Below, piece after piece: positions 8,473 through 18,325 of a stretch of DNA of 64,000 bases. Position 1 is the stretch's first letter. Each line of letters begins with the position of its first letter. A model generated the notes under the pieces. That model was given only the letters and a program-made list of their open reading frames with translations, made no database searches and was not told the DNA's origin. Both the position numbers and the translations under genes were made by a program. The stretch is from Lewinellaceae bacterium (GTDB lineage: Bacteria; Bacteroidota; Bacteroidia; Chitinophagales; Saprospiraceae), in NCBI GenBank assembly GCA_020636405.1, contig JACJXW010000004.1, positions 682,001 to 746,000 of the forward strand, written 5' to 3'.

Positions 8473-9126
8473 TCACCCCACATGCCACAGCACCCCAAAA
8501 TCAAACGGCGTCCACAACGCTGCGGGCAGCCAGGCCTGTTTCAGGGCGTCGTTCGCCCAGGTGTTGCTGGTGCGCAGGCAGGAATAGTTGCCGCGCGCCT
8601 CGAAGAATAAGTCGCTGTCGTTGTAGCCGTGGGCTTCGATGGGCAGCAGGTTGCCCCTTTCGTCCTTTTGGAAGGACCGGTCGATGAAGCTGCTTAGGGC
8701 GTCTGCCTGTACAGGGCAGATCTCCAGCTTTCGCCAGGAGGGCTGTTCTTCCACAAAACGCATTACATGCATGCCGGCGGCGGTGTTTAGGAAGGCGGCG
8801 CGAAAAGCGGTGCCGGGGGACAAGTCCTTCCAGGTGGGCGTGGTGCGGTAGAACTCCCGGTCGCCCCAGCCGAAGGCGAGGAAGCGGGTATCGGATGGAA
8901 CAGAGAGCCTGCCCCGTAGAGAAGGTTCCACCTCTTCTAACGGTAGTACGAGGAACAGGTGGACGCCGTTGGTGGTGAGGTAAGCGGCCTGCTTTTCTTC
9001 ACACGCCACCTCTTCTTTGGGGCGGATGGTAAAGAAGGAAAGCAACAGGGCAGTGAAGAGATAACCCAGTAGCAGGCCGGCCAGAATGGAGAATACGCGG
9101 CGTAGTGCTTTGAGGAGGTATTTCAT
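8473..9126 (-). CDS. DUF2459 family membrane-anchored protein
   Basis: A 217-residue protein beginning MKYLLKALRRVFSILAGL with one N-terminal transmembrane helix. The remainder matches the DUF2459 (TIGR02117) pattern: TTNGVHLFLVLP, FLAFGWGDREFYRTTPTW and a C-terminal NYSCLRTSNTWANDALKQAW. The conserved His, Cys and Asn suggest a papain-like/NlpC-type fold, but the biochemical role is not known. The reading frame extends 91 codons further upstream through the MITE-like element B, so the start at 9126 (an ATG directly before the membrane segment) is preferred. It has no operon partner. Confidence 0.8.
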   Translation of the reverse strand: MKYLLKALRRVFSILAGLLLGYLFTALLLSFFTIRPKEEVACEEKQAAYLTTNGVHLFLVLPLEEVEPSLRGRLSVPSDTRFLAFGWGDREFYRTTPTWKDLSPGTAFRAAFLNTAAGMHVMRFVEEQPSWRKLEICPVQADALSSFIDRSFQKDERGNLLPIEAHGYNDSDLFFEARGNYSCLRTSNTWANDALKQAWLPAALWTPFDFGVLWHVG

Positions 9127-9192
9127 GGGAAAGGTTTGGTGTGCATAAGGGCAGAACAGGAGTGGATATACAAGATGAACCGTGTAAGTAAG

Positions 9193-9358
9193 TACCTGGG
9201 ACACAAATGGAGAAACACGTGGAAACACATAGAAATATCCTGGAAATATACGCCTTGTGGAATTCGCCGAGCGACTATTGCACAGGGCACGCCCGGCCTT
9301 GGCGGGCACTGTATTTCTTTGTTTCCATATATCAAAGCAAAGTATTTCTGTCCAGGTA
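9193..9358. mobile_element. MITE-like element, copy B
   Basis: A 166-bp non-coding element bounded by inverted TACCTGG (9193-9199) and CCAGGTA (9352-9358), extending as TACCTGGGACACAAAT and ATTTCTGTCCAGGTA. Both ends match copy A (1876-1997), which lies in the opposite orientation; the centre is diverged. No ORF or transposase is inside, and no convincing target duplication flanks it. It lies between the DUF2459 gene and the DUF4412 gene. The rest of the 9127-9457 gap holds no gene. Confidence 0.6.
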
Positions 9359-9457
9359 TTCACGGAGACGAGAACGGTGGCTAAGCCGCCGCTATTCACT
9401 CATTCACCCATTTAGTCCATATATCCCCAGGGGGGCCTGTACATCCACTCTCAAAAA

Positions 9458-10147
9458 TTACTTGTTGTCCATTTGCAGCATCTCTGAGAAGTCCTTCACT
9501 TCATAATCCTCTGGGCGGTTGAATATGCTGGCGTCTACCTTGGTTTTATCCATGTTGCTGACGGATAGCAAGAGTGTCATGCCCGTCTCCGGGATGGCGA
9601 CTTCGATCTCCATCGGGAAGCCGGGGATGTCGGTAGTGGATACGATGCCGCCCATTTGGTTGGCGCCCGGAGCCTTGATCTCTGGAGCTTTCAGCTTGTC
9701 CGTCACCCAAATATACTGCACCATTTCCTGCCCGTCCTGCTGAGTGGTGGACTTATAACGCTGGCAGGCATATCCGAGGATCTCCTTCTTTTCGTCCAGC
9801 TTTTCAACTTTAGGCTTTTCCTGGCCGGCAATTTCCTCTTCGACGTCTTCCGTTTTGATCATATAAACGGCCTGCTCATCGTCTTTGACCACGAAGTTCT
9901 CGCCGGTTTCCCCATTGACGACGATCTTGCCCATCATATCGCCCATCATGCCGCCTTCCATAAAGGTCATCATGCTTTTCTCCCCGTACTTGATGACCAT
10001 TTTTTCCGGCATGAACATAGCCATCATCTCGGCGCCTTCGCCCTTCATTTCATAATTGTACTCTACCGTACCATAGAAGGTGGACTGTGCGGAGAGCGTG
10101 GTGGCGCTAAGAACCAGCAATAACAAATAAAAAAGTGTTTTTTTCAT
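9458..10147 (-). CDS. DUF4412 domain secreted protein
   Basis: A 229-residue protein with signal peptide MKKTLFYLLLLVLSATTLSA (cleavage before QSTFYG). The N-terminal half (FYGTVEYNYEMKGEG) and the Met-rich section AEMMAMFMPEKMVIKYG, GGMMGDMMG, then LGYACQRYKSTT and YIWVTDKLKAP, match the DUF4412 family of periplasmic or outer-membrane-associated proteins. Function is unknown; the Met-rich stretch could bind a metal, but that is speculation. A longer upstream frame to 10291 runs into the neighbouring gene, so the signal-peptide ATG is taken as start. A TATCTTCG box lies 55 bases upstream. Confidence 0.8.
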   Translation of the reverse strand: MKKTLFYLLLLVLSATTLSAQSTFYGTVEYNYEMKGEGAEMMAMFMPEKMVIKYGEKSMMTFMEGGMMGDMMGKIVVNGETGENFVVKDDEQAVYMIKTEDVEEEIAGQEKPKVEKLDEKKEILGYACQRYKSTTQQDGQEMVQYIWVTDKLKAPEIKAPGANQMGGIVSTTDIPGFPMEIEVAIPETGMTLLLSVSNMDKTKVDASIFNRPEDYEVKDFSEMLQMDNK

Positions 10148-10201
10148 AGGAATTTGATTTGATTGCAGGAGCAGAGTCCTGCAGGTTATTTTTGTGGGGG
10201 G

Positions 10202-10209
10202 CGAAGATA
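10202..10209 (-). promoter_or_regulatory. Probable -7 promoter box of the DUF4412 gene
   Basis: TATCTTCG on the - strand matches the Bacteroidota TAnnTTTG box at all but one position and sits 55 bases upstream of the start at 10147. The upstream TTTG-type box is not clear. Confidence 0.35.
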
Positions 10210-10287
10210 CGTGTTTTATTAGTGTCATTATAGCTGCCCCGGTATCTATAGCATCACGCCTGAAAGGCACAGTAATATAGTACCACA

Positions 10288-11376
10288 TCAATCCAAAATG
10301 ACTCTTTCCCCCTTTTTCGCCGCCTCGTAGGCTGCTTCTACCACCCGGATATCTCTTCGTCCTTCCTCTCCCGGCGCCAGCATCGGCCGCCCTTCCAGAA
10401 TGGCCAGGGCGTCGTCGTCCATTTGTTTGGCCTGCTGGTTGGGGATGCTGGCATCGAAGCGGCGGCCGTTACTGGCCTCGCCGCGGATGCCGCTGTAAGC
10501 CTGGAAAGGAGAGAGGCGGGCCCAGCCGTCGGTATAGGTGGCGTGCAACTCGTTCATGCCCATGCCCAGGCTGGTGGCGCACTCGGCGCGGGCGCCGCTG
10601 GGAAATTCCAGTTCGAAGTGGGTAGTTTCATCCACTTCGGTATAGATTTCCGGCCGTTTGGTGGAGTGGCGGGCGGTGACGGCGATGGGTTCTTCGCCGA
10701 TGCAGTAACGGGCGGCGTTCAGCGGATAGACGCCCATATCGTACAGGGCGCCGCCGCCCATCGCCTTCTTTTGCTTCCAATGATCGGAACGGCCGTCGTA
10801 GTAGCCGGCGGAGGCTTTCACCAGGGTGGGCCTGCCGAATACCCTTTCCCTGCCGATGCGGATGATTTCCTGTGTATTGGGCTCGTGCTGCATGCGGTAG
10901 CCGATGGCCAGGGAAACCTTGTTGTCCTGGCAGGCGCGGATGGCAGCCTCACATTCGGCCACCGTCCGGGCCATGGGCTTCTCGCAGAAGACGTGCTTGC
11001 CGGCCCCGGCGGCGCGGACGCAGTACTCCGAATGCATGGAGGTAGGCAGCACCACATAGACGACATCGATATCCGGGTTGTTGGCGATCTCGTCGAAGTT
11101 CTCGTAGTTGTAGACGTTCTTGTCGGGAATGCCGTATTGCCGTTGCCAGGCCGGGATCTTCCGGGGAGAGCCCGTCACGATACCTGCCAGATAGCAATGT
11201 TTCGTCTGCTGGAGGGCAGGGGCGAGCAGGTCGGTGCTGTAGTAACCCAGCCCTACCAGGGCAACGCCCAGTTTTTCCTTTCCGGGGCGGCACAGTATCT
11301 TGGGCAGGATCAGGGCGCCGGCGCCCAGGGACAAGGTGTGGAGGAACTGCCGGCGGGTGTGGGTGGCTGTCATCAT
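10288..11376 (-). CDS. Gfo/Idh/MocA family NAD(P)-dependent oxidoreductase, Tat-exported
   Basis: A 362-residue sugar or cyclitol oxidoreductase. It begins with a Tat-like leader (TRRQFLHTLSLGAGALILP), so it is probably exported folded with its cofactor. The Rossmann domain shows VALVGLGYYSTDLLAPAL, then DIDVVYVVLPTSMHSEY and the family motif GKHVFCEKPMA with the conserved Lys. The C-terminal domain has GGGALYDMGVYPLNAARY. The closest family form is glucose-fructose oxidoreductase-like. Two ATG codons at 11376 and 11373 are both possible; the frame continues upstream to 11421 without family resemblance. Substrate unknown. Confidence 0.88.
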   Translation of the reverse strand: MMTATHTRRQFLHTLSLGAGALILPKILCRPGKEKLGVALVGLGYYSTDLLAPALQQTKHCYLAGIVTGSPRKIPAWQRQYGIPDKNVYNYENFDEIANNPDIDVVYVVLPTSMHSEYCVRAAGAGKHVFCEKPMARTVAECEAAIRACQDNKVSLAIGYRMQHEPNTQEIIRIGRERVFGRPTLVKASAGYYDGRSDHWKQKKAMGGGALYDMGVYPLNAARYCIGEEPIAVTARHSTKRPEIYTEVDETTHFELEFPSGARAECATSLGMGMNELHATYTDGWARLSPFQAYSGIRGEASNGRRFDASIPNQQAKQMDDDALAILEGRPMLAPGEEGRRDIRVVEAAYEAAKKGERVILD

Positions 11377-11570
11377 GTGTTGTCGGGTTCTTGTTGGTAA
11401 TGTCTTTAATATAATGAACAAGGCATTGCACAGATTGTCCTGCCTGCCGGAGTTTTTTCAACGGAGAAGTAGTTTAAAGGCGGTTAATTTTTTGTTTCAA
11501 ACAATATATTTTAAATTCGCACTAGTGCGCTCCATTATTGTCCACCTGCTTACCTATCCTCTCAACGCCT

Positions 11571-12509
11571 ATGAACCGGTTCTCAAAATCAAAAGCCCTA
11601 AACCGTCCGGCCTCCAACATTTCGGCCCGCATCCCATTCGGCCTGCGCGGCCATCAGTTACTCAGTATAGAAGAGGCGCCGCGGGGGCTCGCCTGCGATT
11701 GCCTCTGCCCGGCCTGCGGTGCTCAGCTGGTGGCGAAGAAAGGCGCCCGGCACGCTCATCACTTTGCGCACTACAGGGGAAGCGCCTGTCCCGATGCTTT
11801 GGAAACAGGGTTGCACCTGAAGGCCAAAGAAGTCTTCGAACGACTGCGTCGGGTGGCGGTGCCTGCCGTTTGTTTATACCGGCAGACGACGCCTGTTTTT
11901 GAGGCGCAGCTGCTGCGTTTCGATCGGGTACGCCTGGAGCAGCACCTGGGGAAGGTGGTGCCGGACATTGTTCTGGAGTCCGGCTCCAAACGGTTGCTGA
12001 TAGAAATTGGGGTATCCCACCATTCAGGGAAGGAAAAGATCCGGAAACTGAAAAAGCTGGGGCTTTCTGCCATTGAAATAGATGCACTGGCGATCTACCG
12101 GCAGCTGATCCGGGATTTTGGGCAGTTCCGGGCTACTGCTTTTGAACAGGAGTTGGTGCAGGGGCTGGAACATAAACGTTGGTTGTTCAATGATAAGCAG
12201 CAGCGCATAGAGTACAAACTGCGCCGGCAGTCGGCCGAACGGCCAGCACAACACCGCTATTTTAAAGGTTTCCATAGCTATATCGTTCCAGGTTGCCCGC
12301 TGGAAAAGCGAAGGTGGCGGTCCGGTTTCCGGGAGGGGGAGTGCTACGCCAGCCTCTGGCAGGATTGTCTCTACTGTCACCGGTGTTTCGAGGTCATTTA
12401 TGAAAGGGCCGTGGCGGGCTTTGAAGAGGTGGCGCAGCATCCTGTGGGCGTGCGTTGTTGGGGGCATCTTCCGTTGCCCAGGGCTGTAGGGTGGGCGAGT
12501 AGTATTTAG
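11571..12509 (+). CDS. CoiA-like competence/nuclease family protein
   Basis: A 312-residue protein. The N-terminal part has the zinc ribbon typical of CoiA-like proteins (CPACGAQLVAKKG, then HAHHFAHYRGSACPDALET). The middle carries a PD-(D/E)xK-type nuclease core (VVPDIVLESGSKRLLIEI). A second Cys cluster (CLYCHRCF) lies near the C-terminus. CoiA is needed for processing incoming DNA during transformation in Gram-positives; homologues elsewhere are of unknown role and may act in defence or repair. A TTG start at 11538 is possible, but ATG 11571 is preferred. The upstream region holds the palindrome GCGCACTAGTGCGC-like sequence at about 11517-11530. It is convergent with the TPR gene. Confidence 0.7.
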   Translation: MNRFSKSKALNRPASNISARIPFGLRGHQLLSIEEAPRGLACDCLCPACGAQLVAKKGARHAHHFAHYRGSACPDALETGLHLKAKEVFERLRRVAVPAVCLYRQTTPVFEAQLLRFDRVRLEQHLGKVVPDIVLESGSKRLLIEIGVSHHSGKEKIRKLKKLGLSAIEIDALAIYRQLIRDFGQFRATAFEQELVQGLEHKRWLFNDKQQRIEYKLRRQSAERPAQHRYFKGFHSYIVPGCPLEKRRWRSGFREGECYASLWQDCLYCHRCFEVIYERAVAGFEEVAQHPVGVRCWGHLPLPRAVGWASSI

Positions 12510-12540
12510 AGTTTGGGGGGTATGCCACCTCTCAGGCCAT

Positions 12541-13347
12541 TTACAGTATCTCCCACAGAATCCTGTTCATATATTTCAGCTCTTCCGAGCGTTTTTTCAC
12601 CAGGTGGTCTTCTTCATTCAAACCATCCAGATAATATTGCGCCAGGGTGAGGAACTGGGAAGCGTTGCGTCCGGTTGTATTCCCCTGTCCTTCTATAAGG
12701 AGTTCCATTCGGATTGCAGCGGCCAGGGTGGCCATCGCTGCTACTTCGAGTTTTTCCGGGCCTGATCGGGGGGCTGTATGTTTTTCCGTAAGATCAAGGG
12801 CTTCTTCCAGGCAGTGGATGGCTGTCTTCAGATGCTGCATTTCGTAATGGAGGCTTCCCATTTGTTTCAGCGCCCAGCTCACTGGCGCGGCTGCTTCGGA
12901 AAGCGGCAGGAGCCGGAGAATAGCCAGGCTTTCTTCATAGTGGAGCAGGGCTTCCTCCCATTTTCCCTCCTTATGGGACAGGGCGCCCAGTTGTTGGATG
13001 GCCTCGGCCAGTTTCAATTGGCCGGCTTCTTCCTGATTGCGATAGCGGCTAATGGCCTTTTCCAGGCCTGGCCGCTTTGCCGATGAATCCTCCAGGCCCT
13101 CACTGCATATTCTCACTTGTTGCAGGAAGCGCGATGAGCTGTTTTGTTCATTCGGCAGGGCAGGCAGACAGGAAAGGTGCTCGGGTGACATATCCTGCGG
13201 GAAAGGAAGCCGCTGTTCTGGCACATCCGTTGATAAAGAGTCCAACCGCTGGACGTCAATCTGTATGGCTTCCGGTAAACTAAAGTCCGGATTTTCGGCC
13301 GGTTCGGAGTATTTTTTCAGATGATCCGGCCTTATATCTTTTCGCAT
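12541..13347 (-). CDS. Tetratricopeptide-repeat protein
   Basis: A 268-residue protein without a signal peptide or membrane segment. The N-terminal third is Pro/Ser-rich and looks unstructured. Two or three TPR units follow in residues about 110-215 (AEAIQQLGALSHKEGKWEEA, ALKQMGSLHYEMQHLKTAI), each with the W/Y-G/A-A spacing. The last part is helical. TPRs mediate protein-protein contact, and the partner is unknown. It lies in the gap between the CoiA-like gene and slyD, with a divergent slyD start. Confidence 0.7.
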   Translation of the reverse strand: MRKDIRPDHLKKYSEPAENPDFSLPEAIQIDVQRLDSLSTDVPEQRLPFPQDMSPEHLSCLPALPNEQNSSSRFLQQVRICSEGLEDSSAKRPGLEKAISRYRNQEEAGQLKLAEAIQQLGALSHKEGKWEEALLHYEESLAILRLLPLSEAAAPVSWALKQMGSLHYEMQHLKTAIHCLEEALDLTEKHTAPRSGPEKLEVAAMATLAAAIRMELLIEGQGNTTGRNASQFLTLAQYYLDGLNEEDHLVKKRSEELKYMNRILWEIL

Positions 13348-13552
13348 TCTGGCTGTTTTTTAGCTAAGTGTCTGGCCGCTTCCGGGAGGATAAGGAGCTA
13401 AGGATCGTTTGCTGAGGCCTTAGTCCTTATTTCCAGATTGAAGGCCATTTGCATTTAGACGCATAGGGGCCGGTAAGTAACAGAATACGAGCCTCAAATT
13501 TCGGGGCTTTAATTTTATTCCCTACCTTGCCGGCTCAACATAAACAGTGCTT

Positions 13553-14059
13553 ATGGTTATTGATAAGAACAAAGTGGTCACCCTGCACTATAAATTACAG
13601 GAAGGCAGCGCCGAAGGAAACCTCATTGAAGAAACCAGCGAAAAAGACCCTCTGGTATTCCTCTACGGCGTGGGCCAGATGATTCCGGAATTTGAGCGGC
13701 AACTGGCCGGCAAAAAAGAAGGAGACACCTTTTCATTTGGCATCGTCAGCGGCGATGCGTATGGAGAATACGACCCCGATGCCATTGTGACTATCCCTAA
13801 GGCCAGCTTCGTCATTGATGGCGAACTGGCGACAGACCTGCTCCAGGAGGGCAAGGTCATTCCTATGAGAGACGGCGAGGGCAATCAACTGCTGGGGACC
13901 GTCAAAGAGGTTAAGGGAGATGAAGTATTAATGGATTTTAACCACCCCATGGCCGGCGTCGACCTCTACTTCACCGGTAATATTGAGGACATACGGGACG
14001 CTACGGCCTCCGAGCTCGAGCATGGCCATGTGCATGGCCCCGGCGGGCATCACCATTAA
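13553..14059 (+). CDS. slyD: FKBP-type peptidyl-prolyl cis-trans isomerase, SlyD-like
   Basis: A 168-residue cytoplasmic prolyl isomerase/chaperone. The FKBP domain (VTLHYKLQEG, then PLVFLYGVGQMIPEFERQLAGKKEG) is split by an insert-in-flap chaperone domain (about 75-125), the SlyD arrangement, and the tail HGHVHGPGGHHH is a metal-binding His cluster, shorter than in enterobacterial SlyD. SlyD assists protein folding and nickel insertion. ATG 13553 follows a GTG 13547 in the same frame; the ATG is taken as start. A TACCTTGC box about 30 bases upstream resembles a -7 element. A strong terminator follows the gene. Confidence 0.9.
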   Translation: MVIDKNKVVTLHYKLQEGSAEGNLIEETSEKDPLVFLYGVGQMIPEFERQLAGKKEGDTFSFGIVSGDAYGEYDPDAIVTIPKASFVIDGELATDLLQEGKVIPMRDGEGNQLLGTVKEVKGDEVLMDFNHPMAGVDLYFTGNIEDIRDATASELEHGHVHGPGGHHH

Positions 14060-14107
14060 GACAAGCTTGAACGCCGGACAATAAAGCGTTACCAGCTAAA
14101 AAAGAAA

Positions 14108-14146
14108 GGAGCCATCCTGAATAAGTACTCGGGATGGCTCCTTTTT
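14108..14146 (+). terminator. Intrinsic terminator after slyD
   Basis: GGAGCCATCC pairs with GGATGGCTCC across a 13-base loop and is followed by TTTTT. An A-rich run precedes it, so it may also serve the convergent sucA transcript. Confidence 0.85.
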
Positions 14147-14177
14147 ATGCTTGCCGTTCGGTAAAAGCAGATACTTG

Positions 14178-16946
<2,769 letters not shown>

Positions 16947-16968
16947 CTCGACATTAGGTTGTTAAGAA

Positions 16969-16976
16969 CAAATATA
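16969..16976 (-). promoter_or_regulatory. -7 promoter box of sucA
   Basis: TATATTTG on the - strand is an exact match to the Bacteroidota TAnnTTTG box, 23 bases upstream of the sucA start. No upstream box at the usual distance is convincing. Confidence 0.5.
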
Positions 16977-17324
16977 TGGTTTATCCCTTCGTTAATGTGC
17001 CATACTATTCAACGGAGAAAAATCCCCCCGGTTCGAAATTAGGGCCAATTAAAGAGGGCTTTTTATAAAAAGCAAGAAAAGTGTGGCAATAAAAGGCCTT
17101 GACGGAAAGATCGTTATTCGTTAATTGTTGTTTGTTGCCCGGCCAGGGACTGCTCCGGGTAACAAAATGAACAGCCAACAACAAACAAGGAACATTGAAC
17201 AATCTCCATAGTTTCAGACATTTCACTTTACTTCCTGCATCAGGGCGCAATACAACACACCAAGATATTTGGGCAAGTTTAGTATTTTACGCCTTATCGT
17301 TGCAAACCTAAAACCTAATCTGTT
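16977..17324. other. Intergenic stretch with short inverted repeat
   Basis: No gene is seen. A simple-sequence region at 17117-17200 contains inverted TGTTTGTTG (17129-17137) and CAACAAACA (17179-17187), embedded in heptamer-like TTATTCG / GAACAAT units similar to the tandem repeats elsewhere in the window. The last 60 bases should hold the promoter of the downstream lipoprotein gene, but no box matches well. Confidence 0.4.
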
Positions 17325-18167
17325 ATGACTAGAATTATCGTACTGCTGATGTTCATTTGCTTAATACTCACCTGCAATGATAGCAGCACAGGAGAACAAC
17401 TTCAGCCGGTCGACCCCACTATCACTGTAACTACTGACCTCGGCCCTGCCGATGGCCTGTGCGTAGGGCAGGTCATAAAATTCACCCTCGAATTGAGGTC
17501 AGACCCCCTGGCCGGGATCGAAAGCCTGGTGATCCGGAAAAATGGTTCCGAGATAGCCCGGGAGACAAGTTTTTCGCTGGCTAATGTGAATTTTTCTTTT
17601 GATTACAAGGCTACTAATGCGGACCTCGACGTTGGAGAGGCCTCCTTTGAGTTCATTCTGACAGATAACCGGCAAAAGATAGTTTCAGAAACTGCCGTCA
17701 TTAAAGTAGTAACGGAGTTCGGCTTTCTGGTGGAAGGCATCCAGCCTCGGCCCAGCCTCAATATAGTGACGAACAACCTTCTGGATATAGAGGATGGAGC
17801 GGAAGTTGATATCCGGCTTGTTATCAGTTCCGAAGGTTGTGGAGCGGGCTGCCTCAACTATAAATACACTTTTGTAAGTGGTAACGGTACCCGCTTTTAT
17901 GATGTCCCCTTTGGCGGGATCGTCAATATTTATGAAAACCAAATGAAACAGGCCGATGTATTGACTGCTGTTGAAGGCCTCCCTGAACTGGAGGAAATAG
18001 TGGTTTACAGCGAATTCGTTGAAGACTTTAGCCCCAACTCCGGCGTCCTCAACCGCTTTCCCATTGTAGCCAAGATCCGGGGAAAGGAGGAGTTTGCCGT
18101 TATTGACAAAGCGCCGGGTATCGGTGCCTTCAGCTATCGCAAGCGTGGTGAATTTGCCGGAGAGTAA
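17325..18167 (+). CDS. Putative lipoprotein, function unknown
   Basis: A 280-residue protein with a signal peptide ending LMFICLILTC; the Cys17 is a plausible lipidation site although the residue before it (Thr) is unusual. The body has no family I can name. It is mainly beta-rich with repeated Ig-like strand patterns (CVGQVIKFTLELRSDPL, ASFEFILTDNRQKIVSETAV), and the pattern SEGCGAGCLNYKY holds two close Cys residues. It may be an Ig-fold cell-surface lipoprotein. It precedes a secreted ASPIC/FG-GAP protein in the same orientation by 158 bases, so co-expression is possible. Confidence 0.55.
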   Translation: MTRIIVLLMFICLILTCNDSSTGEQLQPVDPTITVTTDLGPADGLCVGQVIKFTLELRSDPLAGIESLVIRKNGSEIARETSFSLANVNFSFDYKATNADLDVGEASFEFILTDNRQKIVSETAVIKVVTEFGFLVEGIQPRPSLNIVTNNLLDIEDGAEVDIRLVISSEGCGAGCLNYKYTFVSGNGTRFYDVPFGGIVNIYENQMKQADVLTAVEGLPELEEIVVYSEFVEDFSPNSGVLNRFPIVAKIRGKEEFAVIDKAPGIGAFSYRKRGEFAGE

Positions 18168-18325
18168 CGTTATTTAAATAAGCCCTGCGTTAAAAGGCCC
18201 TGGAATTTTCTGGCAGCAGATCCTCCTGCGCTATTTCTTTTGCCATATATATTGCCTTTTCCTATCAAACTGTTGGCAGGCAACTGGCGGCGCCGTATTT
18301 TCATCGGCTCAAAACCATTACGCTA

